A stretch of DNA of 64,000 nucleotides from JANQTF01 sp041741415 (lineage in GTDB: Bacteria > Bacteroidota > Bacteroidia > J057). The notes under the pieces are model-generated. The model saw nothing but the letters and a program-made list of their open reading frames with translations. It was not told the DNA's origin and searched no databases. The stretch spans positions 24,948 to 88,947 of the forward strand of contig JBGSKC010000032.1 of the NCBI GenBank assembly GCA_041741415.1. Reading direction: 5' to 3'. A program made the translations under genes and the position numbers. This document shows, one piece after another, positions 24,211 to 31,741 of the stretch. The stretch's first letter is position 1, and every line of letters begins with the position of its first letter.

Positions 24211-25467
24211 CTATTTCACGATAAACAGCTTGTTGTCGTGCTGCTGCACCATCACTGCGTCCACGGCTTCCTTCAGGTCTTTTACAGTGAAATTGATGAT
24301 GGTGTGGAGCTTCAGCCCGGTCTGCATTTCGACCTCAAACTTGTCCAGCAACAGGGATTCAAAATCCCTGTTCTGTGGCTTGTCGTCCACGCAGAGCATC
24401 AGGGAAATCGCCGAATTCTGAACCAGGTTGAGCTTTACGCCCGATTTGTAGAGCTGGTCAAACACTTCGCGGATCAGGAGTTCTTCCATGAAGGAGAAGT
24501 CCTTGGGGCGAATGCGCAGGTAGGCCTGGTCCTTTTTCAGGATGTAGGAGGTCACCTGCACCGGGTTGGTTTCCTGGCTGATCACCGTGCCAGGGGCATC
24601 CATGTCGAGGAAGCTCTTGACGTGAAGGGGAATCTGCCTGTTAAAGATGGGCTTGATCGTTTTGGGGTGAATGACGGTGGCGCCATAAAAGGTCATTTCC
24701 ACCGCTTCTTCATAGGAGAGCTTGTCGAGCTTGATTGTTTCCTGGCGAATGCGGGGGTCGCCGTTGAGCACGCCGGGTACGTCTTTCCAGACTGTAAGGC
24801 TGTCGGCCCCGAGGCAATGGGCAAAAATCGAGGCGGTATAGTCGGAGCCTTCGCGGCCTAATGTCGTTGTTTTATCGTCGATTGTGGAGCCAATGAAGCC
24901 CTGCGTGATGATGATGTTGCCGGGCTGGAGTTGTGGTGCCACTTCCCGGCTTATGTTTTGTTCTGTTAGGCTCCAGATCACGCCGGCCTGCTTGTGGTTG
25001 GCGTCAGTTTTGACGAGTTGCCGCGCGTCTGTCCAGAGTGCTGCCTCGCCTTCCTGAACCAGGTATCCGGCCACGATGACGGTGGAGAGAATTTCGCCGT
25101 AGGACACAATGCGGTCATAGGTTCTGGGCGGAAATTCTTCGAGCAGGAGAATTCCCTTCACGATGCGCTCCACTTCTTCGAGGAGGGAATCCACCCTGCT
25201 GAGCACCGGCCCGCTGTCTTTGCCGGAGAATAAACCCTCGATCATGTTGTGATGGAAGCGTTTGATGTTGGCAAACTGCTCAAGAGCTTCCTGTCCGCGC
25301 CCGTCGCGGGCGAGGTGAGCGAGATTTTCGAGGTGGTTGGTCGTTTTGTCGATCGCCGAAATCACCACCAGCATGGGCTTGGCGGTAAAGCGCTTCAGAA
25401 TCCTGACCACATTGCGGATGGCGTCGGGGTTTTTGACCGAGGCACCGCCAAATTTCATCACGAGCAT
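24211..25467 (-). CDS. Aspartate kinase
   Basis: The 418-residue product catalyses phosphorylation of aspartate to 4-phosphoaspartate, the first step toward lysine, threonine, methionine and diaminopimelate. Start ATG 25467 gives MLVMKFGGASV, the conserved K-F-G-G-x-S start of the amino acid kinase fold. Other marks are LVVISAIDKTTNHL, GSTIDDKTTTLGREGSDYTA (substrate binding) and VWKDVPGVLNGDPR. The C-terminal 150 residues contain ACT-like regulatory repeats that usually bind lysine or threonine for feedback inhibition. It is a stand-alone kinase, not fused to homoserine dehydrogenase. A candidate -7/-33 promoter lies 42-74 bases upstream (25509-25541). It converges tightly with the TPR gene at 24203. 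Confidence 0.92.
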   Translation of the reverse strand: MLVMKFGGASVKNPDAIRNVVRILKRFTAKPMLVVISAIDKTTNHLENLAHLARDGRGQEALEQFANIKRFHHNMIEGLFSGKDSGPVLSRVDSLLEEVERIVKGILLLEEFPPRTYDRIVSYGEILSTVIVAGYLVQEGEAALWTDARQLVKTDANHKQAGVIWSLTEQNISREVAPQLQPGNIIITQGFIGSTIDDKTTTLGREGSDYTASIFAHCLGADSLTVWKDVPGVLNGDPRIRQETIKLDKLSYEEAVEMTFYGATVIHPKTIKPIFNRQIPLHVKSFLDMDAPGTVISQETNPVQVTSYILKKDQAYLRIRPKDFSFMEELLIREVFDQLYKSGVKLNLVQNSAISLMLCVDDKPQNRDFESLLLDKFEVEMQTGLKLHTIINFTVKDLKEAVDAVMVQQHDNKLFIVK

Positions 25468-25508
25468 GATCGGCAGAGTTGGGAATGGATTTGGCAAAAA
25501 AAGCGGGG

Positions 25509-25541
25509 CAAATGTAGCATTTTTTTAAAAGATCACCGAAA
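25509..25541 (-). promoter_or_regulatory. Candidate Bacteroidota promoter of the aspartate kinase gene
   Basis: On the minus strand TACATTTG (25509-25516) fits the -7 consensus TAnnTTTG, and TTTC (25538-25541) lies 21 bases upstream in the -33 position (consensus TTTG). Transcription would start about 36 bases before the ATG. Confidence 0.4.
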
Positions 25542-25679
25542 TGAAGAATGATCGGCAGGCTTCGGGGAGAGGATATTCCATGCAATCAATCTGATGCGCC
25601 CGGCAGCATTGGCCGGAGCGGAACAAATCCGTTACAGGCGCAGGAGGAAAAAGCAGCATGACCTTCAGTCTGGGAAGAA

Positions 25680-26141
25680 TCAAAGATCTTCAGGGGTATG
25701 CTCGAGTGGTGACAGTTGGAGGATTGCTTCCCTTTCCAGAATGGAGGCAAGGGTGGCACCTTTCAGGAGCATGACTGTCTGGTTTCGGACCTGTAAAAAC
25801 ACATCCCTGATCCCGCAGGTGGTTTCTTCTTTGCATTCCTCACACCGTTCATAGAAGCGGTAGGTAACACAGGGCAGCAGGGCAATGGCACCATCCAGGA
25901 GCCTGACTATGTCAGCGAGGTTAATCTCTTGCGGCTCTTTTTTGAGAAAATAACCACCGTGAGGCCCTTTTCGGCTATTGACGATTCCGGCCCGCTTCAG
26001 TTCGAGCATGATGGCCTCCAGGAACTTATGGGGAATGAGCTCAGCTTCCGCGATCTGCACAACCGGCCTCGGCGGGTTTCCGGGGTCTTTAGCCAGATGA
26101 AGCAGAGCCTTGATCGCATACTTGGCCTTTTTCGAAAGCAT
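25680..26141 (-). CDS. Rrf2-family transcriptional regulator with four cysteines
   Basis: The 153-residue product (start ATG 26141, MLSKKAKYAIKALLHLA) is a winged-helix Rrf2 regulator. The DNA-binding part covers about residues 1-65 with VVQIAEAELIPHKFLEAIML and KGPHGGYFL. Cysteines at 91, 100, 103 and 109 (C-x8-C-x2-C-x5-C) sit where Rrf2 proteins such as IscR and NsrR hold an Fe-S cluster, so it probably senses iron, Fe-S status, redox or nitric oxide. The longer frame up to 26366 is ignored because it would overlap the divergent TonB receptor. Two 21-base dyads lie in the shared intergenic region over the TonB-receptor promoter; this regulator is the obvious candidate to bind them. Confidence 0.88.
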   Translation of the reverse strand: MLSKKAKYAIKALLHLAKDPGNPPRPVVQIAEAELIPHKFLEAIMLELKRAGIVNSRKGPHGGYFLKKEPQEINLADIVRLLDGAIALLPCVTYRFYERCEECKEETTCGIRDVFLQVRNQTVMLLKGATLASILEREAILQLSPLEHTPEDL

Positions 26142-26259
26142 AGGAGAATGAATCAATCCACAAAGTAAACAAAAAACCCCGTCGAAACTGCCAGTCTGCC
26201 GGTTAAGGCCTTCAGGGCAGCGGATGGCGTAGGAATAAAGCCCAAAAAATATAAAACAT

Positions 26260-26280
26260 ATCCTATCGGATTTGTAGGAT
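26260..26280. promoter_or_regulatory. Putative operator 1 (ATCCTA-N9-TAGGAT)
   Basis: Arms ATCCTA (26260-26265) and TAGGAT (26275-26280) are 9 bases apart; flanking T26259/A26281 extend the match to 7 bases per arm. The site covers the -33 element TTTG of the TonB-receptor promoter. It shares its geometry with operator 2. Confidence 0.7.
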
Positions 26281-26301
26281 AAAAATTCAGGCCTATCTTT
26301 G
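26271..26301 (+). promoter_or_regulatory. Consensus -33/-7 promoter of the TonB receptor gene
   Basis: TTTG at 26271-26274 is followed by a 19-base spacer and TATCTTTG at 26294-26301. This is an exact match to the Bacteroidota housekeeping sigma consensus TTTG-N19-TAnnTTTG. The start of transcription is expected near 26307, giving a leader of about 40 bases before ATG 26347. Confidence 0.8.
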
Positions 26302-26304
26302 TAT

Positions 26305-26325
26305 AACCTACTAAACAGGTAGGAT
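26305..26325. promoter_or_regulatory. Putative operator 2 (AACCTA-N9-TAGGAT)
   Basis: Arms AACCTA (26305-26310) and TAGGAT (26320-26325) have the same 9-base spacing as operator 1, with one mismatch in the left arm; an inner CCTAC/GTAGG pairing is also present. It covers the predicted transcription start. The two sites start 45 bases apart. Confidence 0.65.
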
Positions 26326-26346
26326 TTATAGACTAAGTTACCGGCT

Positions 26347-28908
26347 ATGAAAAAGTTCCTGTCCATTCTGGTTTATTCCTTGCTTCTCAGCCCTTCCATG
26401 CTGCTTGCCCAGGTGCAGCTCAAAGGCCAGGTCGTTGACGGCCTCACCCGGGAACCTCTTATCGGAGCGACCATTTTGGTCAGAGAAACGGGCAAGGGTG
26501 CCTACTCCGATTCAGCGGGCCTGTTTACTTTGAGCGGAAATCAACTTCAGGATCTGCCTGTCAAATTACTTGTTTCCTACTACGGCTACGAACGGCTCGA
26601 ATATCTGGTCTCATCACTAGATGAAATTGTGCTGAACCTGGTACCGGAGAATAACTCTCTGGCCGAAGTGGTGGTGACGGCACGGAGGAGGAGCGAAGTT
26701 CTGCAGTCTGTCCCCCTTCCGGTTGCTGTGATCGGGGCGTCCAAAATCGATCAGAATGTTGCCTTCAACGTCAACAGGATCAAAGAATTTGTGCCTTCGG
26801 TTCAGCTTTACTCTTCCAATCCGCGCAACACCACTATCAACATTCGTGGGCTGGGATCCACTTTCGGGCTCACAAACGACGGCATCGACCCTGGTGTCGG
26901 GTTCTACGTCGATGGGGTTTACTATGCCCGGCCTGCAGCCACCACCCTCGACTTCGTCGATGTGCAGCAAATTGAGGTAATCCGGGGGCCGCAGGGCACT
27001 TTGTACGGCAAAAACACCACTGCCGGAACGTTCAACATCACCACCCGAAAGCCTTCCTTTGTTCACACCCAAACCTTTGAGCAGTCGTTTGGCAACTATG
27101 GCTTTATCCAAACCAAAGCGGCTGTTTCGGGGCCACTCGTTGGTGAGAAACTGGCATTCAGGCTTTCCACCACTGCTACTTTCCGCGATGGGGTGCTGTA
27201 CAATGTCAGGACTCAGAAAGATGAAAACACCCTGAACAACCAGGGCATCCGGGGGCAGTTGTTGTTTGTTCCCCGCAAAAACATCGATTTCACCCTGGCG
27301 GGCGACTACAACCGCCAGCGCCCCGACGGGTATGCTGCTGTGTATGCCGGTTTTACCAGAACACAACGCGCTGAGTTCAGGCAATTTGAGCAGATTATCT
27401 CCGACCTCAATTATCAGGTGCCAAGCACCAATCCTTTCGACCGGCTGATCGACACAGACACCCCCTGGCAGTCGAATCAGGACATGGGAGGCGTTTCGAT
27501 GCAGGCAAACGTCAACATTGGAAAGGGCGTGCTGACCTCCACCTCAGCCTGGCGCACCTGGCACTGGGATCCCTCCAACGACCGCGATTTTCTGGGTCTC
27601 CAGGCTTTGAAGCGGTCTCAGGCACCATCAGTTCACAACCAATGGTCTCAGGAAGTTCGCTTCGCAGGGGAGTTTAGCCCCAAAGTTTCAGGCACAATGG
27701 GACTCTTCGCCTTCTATCAGGACCTCCAGCCCAAAGGAGCGCACATTGAAGAAGCGGGTTCCGACCAATGGAGATTCATTCAAAACAACCAGAACCCGCT
27801 CTGGCAAACACCCGGGCTGCTTGACGGGTATGGAATTCGCACCATTCCAGCCTTTCAAAACCTGAGTGCTGCTGCTTTTGGGCAAATCGACTGGAACATC
27901 GCCCCATGGCTCACAATCCTGCCAGGGTTCCGGGTCAACTATGACGACAAGGCGGTTCAGTTTTCCCGCACCACCTTCGGCGGGCTTGCCACAGAAGATC
28001 CCGCCCTGCTGGCCCTCAAACAAGCAGCGTACCGCAATCTCGCTTTCGAAGCAGACATTGAAGACATCAATTACTCTGGCCAGATCACCCTCCAAAGCCA
28101 GCTCCACAAGCAAGTCAATACCTTTGCCACCTACTCCATCGGCTTCAAACCTGTGGGCCTTAACCTTGGCGGTATCCCGACATCCAACGGCGAGCCTGAC
28201 CTGACCCTGGCAGTGGTGAAACCGGAGCGTGTAAACCACCTTGAATGGGGGCTAAAAACCTCGCCAATCAGAAATTCCATCCTGAATCTGACTGTTTTCA
28301 ACACCGAAATCCAGGATTACCAAACCAACGTGCAGGTGGCGGATCTTGCAGTCAACAGGGGGTACCTGGCCAATGCAGAACGCGTCAGGGTCAGGGGTGC
28401 TGAGCTGGAACTCGCTTACCAACCAACCTCTGGCCTGAGCCTGAACGGCTCCCTTTCCCTCACCGATGGCCGCTATGTCTCTTTCAAAAATGCTCCTGTG
28501 CCGCTGGAAGAAACGGGTGGTGTCAGCTTCAAAGATATCTCTGGAGAGGAGCTTCCAGGCATCTCCCGGTGGGCTGGCAGCGCGGGTGCCGAATGGTCCA
28601 CCAGCGGAAAGCTGATGGGCTCAGCAGGAGACTACTTCGTGGGAGTAGACGCTTTCTTCCGGTCCACCTTCTCCTCCAACCCCTCTCCTTCTACTGTGCT
28701 GAATGTTCCCGGATATGCGTTGTTCAACAGCAGTATTGGGTTCCGGGCACAAAAAGGGATTTCCCTGTTTCTTTGGTCGCGGAACCTCACCGACACCAAT
28801 TACTTCGAGCAATTGCTGCCTGCTGCCGGCAATACAGGCCACTATGCCGGGGTGCTTGGAGACCCCAGAACCTTCGGATTCACGGTTCGCTTTCACAACT
28901 TCCAGTAA
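26347..28908 (+). CDS. TonB-dependent outer-membrane receptor
   Basis: The 853-residue product has a signal peptide (residues 1-21, ending MLLAQ), a CarboxypepD_reg-like domain (about 24-105, LKGQVVDGLTREPLIGATI), a plug domain (about 115-225 with EVVVTARRRSEVLQSVPLPV, VGFYVDGVYY and IEVIRGPQGTLYGKNTTAG) and a barrel ending FTVRFHNFQ. The plug motifs and length resemble siderophore- or cofactor-type TonB receptors more than SusC. It is transcribed divergently from an Rrf2 regulator, and its promoter is covered by paired dyads, so regulation by iron, Fe-S or NO is likely (inference). It is monocistronic and followed by a strong terminator at 28977. The ligand cannot be told from sequence. Confidence 0.92.
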   Translation: MKKFLSILVYSLLLSPSMLLAQVQLKGQVVDGLTREPLIGATILVRETGKGAYSDSAGLFTLSGNQLQDLPVKLLVSYYGYERLEYLVSSLDEIVLNLVPENNSLAEVVVTARRRSEVLQSVPLPVAVIGASKIDQNVAFNVNRIKEFVPSVQLYSSNPRNTTINIRGLGSTFGLTNDGIDPGVGFYVDGVYYARPAATTLDFVDVQQIEVIRGPQGTLYGKNTTAGTFNITTRKPSFVHTQTFEQSFGNYGFIQTKAAVSGPLVGEKLAFRLSTTATFRDGVLYNVRTQKDENTLNNQGIRGQLLFVPRKNIDFTLAGDYNRQRPDGYAAVYAGFTRTQRAEFRQFEQIISDLNYQVPSTNPFDRLIDTDTPWQSNQDMGGVSMQANVNIGKGVLTSTSAWRTWHWDPSNDRDFLGLQALKRSQAPSVHNQWSQEVRFAGEFSPKVSGTMGLFAFYQDLQPKGAHIEEAGSDQWRFIQNNQNPLWQTPGLLDGYGIRTIPAFQNLSAAAFGQIDWNIAPWLTILPGFRVNYDDKAVQFSRTTFGGLATEDPALLALKQAAYRNLAFEADIEDINYSGQITLQSQLHKQVNTFATYSIGFKPVGLNLGGIPTSNGEPDLTLAVVKPERVNHLEWGLKTSPIRNSILNLTVFNTEIQDYQTNVQVADLAVNRGYLANAERVRVRGAELELAYQPTSGLSLNGSLSLTDGRYVSFKNAPVPLEETGGVSFKDISGEELPGISRWAGSAGAEWSTSGKLMGSAGDYFVGVDAFFRSTFSSNPSPSTVLNVPGYALFNSSIGFRAQKGISLFLWSRNLTDTNYFEQLLPAAGNTGHYAGVLGDPRTFGFTVRFHNFQ

Positions 28909-28976
28909 CCAGCCTCTCAGCCAGCGCATTTCCTGCGAAATTCGCCCCTTTTGTTGATATGTCTCCCCTCACCCCG

Positions 28977-29010
28977 CCTGCCGGAGCCCTGGTTGCTTCG
29001 GCAGGTTTTT
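28977..29010 (+). terminator. Rho-independent terminator after the TonB receptor
   Basis: An 11-base-pair stem (28977-28987 with 28995-29005, including one G-T pair) and a 7-base loop are followed by TTTTT at 29006-29010. It lies between convergent genes, 68 bases past the receptor stop. Confidence 0.85.
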
Positions 29011-29022
29011 CTGTTCAGGCGC

Positions 29023-30210
29023 CTACTTTACTGCTTTGCCAGCATGGCTTTGCACAGTTTCCTGAACCCATTTTCTTGCCCGGAGGTCCGTTTCCATCAG
29101 CTGCTCCAGATCCGGGTGATTCACCCAGCCCACGGCCTCCATGGCGGCTTCGTTCAGGTCGCCGATATCGGTGAAGGAAATGCGCTCCTCGCGGAACAGT
29201 TGGTTGGTGATTTCATTGGCGGCGTTCAAAACGCAGGGGGCGCTGCCGCCGAGCTCCATGGCCCGGTAGGCCAGTGCCAGGTTCTTGAACACACGCTGGT
29301 CCACTGGCTCGAAGGTCAGCTGCGGATAGTCGAGGAAGGAAAAACGCGGGAAAGGATTGCCGATCCGCTCGGGGTAGGCCATGGCGTACTGGATCGGCAG
29401 GCGCATGTCGGGCAGACCCAGCTGGGCCTTCATGCTGCCGTCATTCATCTGGACGATGGAGTGAATGATGGACTGCGGATGAACGATCACATCAATCTGC
29501 TCATTATCAAGGCCAAAGAGCCATTTTGCCTCGATCACCTCCAGCCCTTTGTTCATCATCGAGGCAGAGTCGATTGTGATTTTGGCGCCCATTTCCCAGT
29601 TGGGATGCTTCAGTGCCTGGGCCCGGGTTACCTCGCGAAGCTGCTCCAGCGAAAAGCCCCGGAACGGCCCGCCGGAGGCAGTGAGGTAGATTTTTTCAAT
29701 CTGGTTGTGGGCCTCGCCCACGAGGCACTGGAAAAGCGCCGAGTGCTCGCTGTCAACCGGCAGGATGGCCACCCCGTGCTGGCGGGCCAGGTCCATCACA
29801 ATTTCGCCTGCCACCACGAGGGTTTCCTTGTTGGCCAGGGCGATGTTTTTCCCATGGCGGATGGCTGCCACGGTTGGCTTTAGTCCGGCGAAGCCCACGA
29901 GTGCCGTGAGCACCATGTCGATATCGGGGCGAACGACGACTGCTTCAAGGGCTTCTGCTCCGCATTCCACAGCGATGCCGAGGGGCTGCAGGGCGGCTTT
30001 TGCTTCCCGGTAGGCTGCAGGATCATCCACGACAACCACGCGCGGCCGAAAGCGGGTGGCCTGTTCGATAAGCAGGGTGGCGTTGCGGCCTGCGGTGAGC
30101 GCCACAACCTCAAAGCGGTCGGGGTGGCAGGCAACCACATCGAGGGCTTGAGTGCCAATGGAGCCGGTGGCACCCAGAATGGCCAGGCGGGTAGGAAATG
30201 GAGAATTCAT
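29023..30210 (-). CDS. dxr: 1-deoxy-D-xylulose-5-phosphate reductoisomerase
   Basis: This 395-residue enzyme converts DXP to 2-C-methyl-D-erythritol 4-phosphate with NADPH, the first committed step of the MEP isoprenoid pathway. Start ATG 30210 (or adjacent ATG 30213) gives MNSPFPTRLAILGATGSIGT, with the NADPH-binding GATGSIGTQALDV motif. Others are NIALANKETLVVAGE, PVDSEHSALFQCL (metal-binding Asp and Glu), LTASGGPFRG and NWEMGAKITIDSASMMNKGLE. The C-terminal helical domain ends near LNEAAMEAVGWV. Length is typical for the family. No other MEP gene is adjacent. Confidence 0.97.
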   Translation of the reverse strand: MNSPFPTRLAILGATGSIGTQALDVVACHPDRFEVVALTAGRNATLLIEQATRFRPRVVVVDDPAAYREAKAALQPLGIAVECGAEALEAVVVRPDIDMVLTALVGFAGLKPTVAAIRHGKNIALANKETLVVAGEIVMDLARQHGVAILPVDSEHSALFQCLVGEAHNQIEKIYLTASGGPFRGFSLEQLREVTRAQALKHPNWEMGAKITIDSASMMNKGLEVIEAKWLFGLDNEQIDVIVHPQSIIHSIVQMNDGSMKAQLGLPDMRLPIQYAMAYPERIGNPFPRFSFLDYPQLTFEPVDQRVFKNLALAYRAMELGGSAPCVLNAANEITNQLFREERISFTDIGDLNEAAMEAVGWVNHPDLEQLMETDLRARKWVQETVQSHAGKAVK

Positions 30211-30326
30211 CATGATGGGTAACAAATCGGAAGCTGAAACCGCTGGCAAAATGGTTTGTTGGAACGGATGAAGGGCTTACCGGAGAAATTTATTTGCCGG
30301 GACGCCAGTTTGTCAAATTACTCAAC

Positions 30327-30923
30327 CTACAGCCAAAACACAGGCCTTTCCCGGAAGAGGTCGGCCCATTCAGGTGGCATCCCGAAATGCTGGCCGTAGA
30401 AGTCGTCGAGGAAGCCCAGGGTTTCCTGCGAGAGGAGGCTGCCGAGCTCAGCCACGGTGTTGCCCGCCAGGGCATAGGGCCAGATACCCAGGATCATCTG
30501 ATCGCCGTAGCAGCAGGCAGCAATTTGATACTCAGGTTCTTCCCTCAAATTTGCCCCCGAAACCAGGCAACGCGTCAGCGCTTCCTGTTCAAACAGCGCA
30601 GGGTTGCTGGCAGCCAGCTCCATGCGGCGGGAGAAGTTGACCCGTTGCGCCAAATACTGGCTGATGGCTTCCATGGATTCAGAGGAAATCTGGCCCTTCA
30701 TTTCTTCGGAGCAGTCCATGCACACGGCAAAGGCGAAGACCGTTTCCCGAATCCCCGAGACAGGATTGGTGCGAATGACCTTTTCGACCATGTAGGGGGC
30801 GGGAGGATACTGAAGATCGAGCTCGCAGACGCGGCAACTGGCAAAGGCCAGGCCCGTTTCCTCGTCTTTCAGGAAATCAGGAAGTGCTGTGGGCAAACCC
30901 TCCAGGTGCCAGTTCGAATCCAT
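30327..30923 (-). CDS. Conserved hypothetical protein with Cys pairs
   Basis: I do not recognise this 198-residue protein. It has CRVC near residue 30 and CMDC near 68, a pattern that often makes a zinc site, then a predicted helical and mixed C-terminal region with ACCYGDQMILGIWPYALAG and a final DDFYGQHFGMPPEWADLF. No signal peptide is seen; it is probably cytoplasmic. It lies between dxr and a divergently oriented T9SS gene and does not seem to be part of a large operon. Length and codon use are consistent with a real gene. Confidence 0.65.
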   Translation of the reverse strand: MDSNWHLEGLPTALPDFLKDEETGLAFASCRVCELDLQYPPAPYMVEKVIRTNPVSGIRETVFAFAVCMDCSEEMKGQISSESMEAISQYLAQRVNFSRRMELAASNPALFEQEALTRCLVSGANLREEPEYQIAACCYGDQMILGIWPYALAGNTVAELGSLLSQETLGFLDDFYGQHFGMPPEWADLFRERPVFWL

Positions 30924-31110
30924 GCAGCCGTTTTTTTATTCAAGATGCAGCATTCGGCACAAACAGACAAACCGACACTGGCCGCAACAGGTAGCGAAAA
31001 GCAGGAATTTGCCCGGCCATAAATGAATTTTTTCAAGATCAATCGCTCTCATTTACCTACCTGCCTTGCTTTTGCTTAACTTACCTTCCACCAAATCAAA
31101 TTCCCGAGTC

Positions 31111-31611
31111 ATGAAAAATCTTTCCTTCTTCCTTCTCCTGATTCTTTCCCAGTCTCTGGCCGCCCAAAGCATCGAACGTGCAGTGATCGGCGCATATGGC
31201 ACCAGCGGAACAGCAGGCACTGTTCAAATCGACATGACTGTGGGCGAGATCGCCACCACTACAGCCAGCGCAGGTACTTTGATCGTGACCCAGGGCTTTC
31301 ATCAGCCTGCCAGTGGCTCGGTTGGCATTGCAGAAGAACTGGGCGTTCAGGTTGAATATCGCCTCTTTCCCAACCCTGCAACCGACCTCATCACCCTGGA
31401 AATGACGGGCGCTCAGCCCATTGCCATTCGGGTAGAGATTGTAGATGCCCGCGGGCGGCTCACAGGATTGGAGCAGCGGCAGCTTCAGGTGGGAAGCGCC
31501 ATGGTGGAAAGCAGCTGGGATACCAGCTCCCTTGCCGAAGGCATGTACCTGCTGGTGATTCGCAACCAGGCAAATGAAATTGCAGGAAGCATCCGCTTTC
31601 AAAAACAGTAA
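31111..31611 (+). CDS. Small exported protein with T9SS C-terminal sorting domain
   Basis: The 166-residue product begins MKNLSFFLLLILSQSLAAQS (signal peptide) and ends in a T9SS sorting domain: YRLFPNPATDLITLEM, DARGRL and LAEGMYLLVIRNQ. Between them are about 60 residues with GTAGTVQIDMTVGEIATTTA and TLIVTQGFHQP, a motif frequent at the end of Bacteroidota surface proteins (the 'GxxV-V-T-Q-G-F-Q-Q-P' segment before the sorting domain). So the protein is little more than a linker plus sorting domain, possibly the remnant of a larger protein or a small surface protein. The upstream in-frame ATG at 31066 is rejected because it would bury the signal peptide. Confidence 0.75.
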   Translation: MKNLSFFLLLILSQSLAAQSIERAVIGAYGTSGTAGTVQIDMTVGEIATTTASAGTLIVTQGFHQPASGSVGIAEELGVQVEYRLFPNPATDLITLEMTGAQPIAIRVEIVDARGRLTGLEQRQLQVGSAMVESSWDTSSLAEGMYLLVIRNQANEIAGSIRFQKQ

Positions 31612-31619
31612 AGACAGAA

Positions 31620-31709
31620 TTTACCACGGATACCCGCAGATGTTCACAGATCAGGAACCTGATTCTCCTCTGTGAATATCTGTGGTGAATCTCCCTGATC
31701 TGTGGTAAA
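31620..31709. repeat. Nested inverted repeat between convergent genes
   Basis: Outer arms TTTACCACGGAT (31620-31631) and ATCTGTGGTAAA (31698-31709), middle arms TTCACAGA (31643-31650) and TCTGTGAA (31669-31676), and an inner TCAGG/CCTGA pair (31651-31662) form a layered structure. The sequence resembles the CCACAGAT/TCACAGAT-type repeats seen scattered in many genomes. It probably ends both convergent transcripts, but there is no clean T-run. Confidence 0.6.
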
Positions 31710-31741
31710 AACTCCCCTTCTGAAAATTCACGCCAACGTGG

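Noticed and set aside
30912..30925. GTTCGAATCC, resembling a tRNA T-loop
   Set aside because: The flanking five bases do not form a T-stem (GCCAG/CCATG) and the sequence lies in the start of the 30327-30923 gene; no anticodon or acceptor arm is found.
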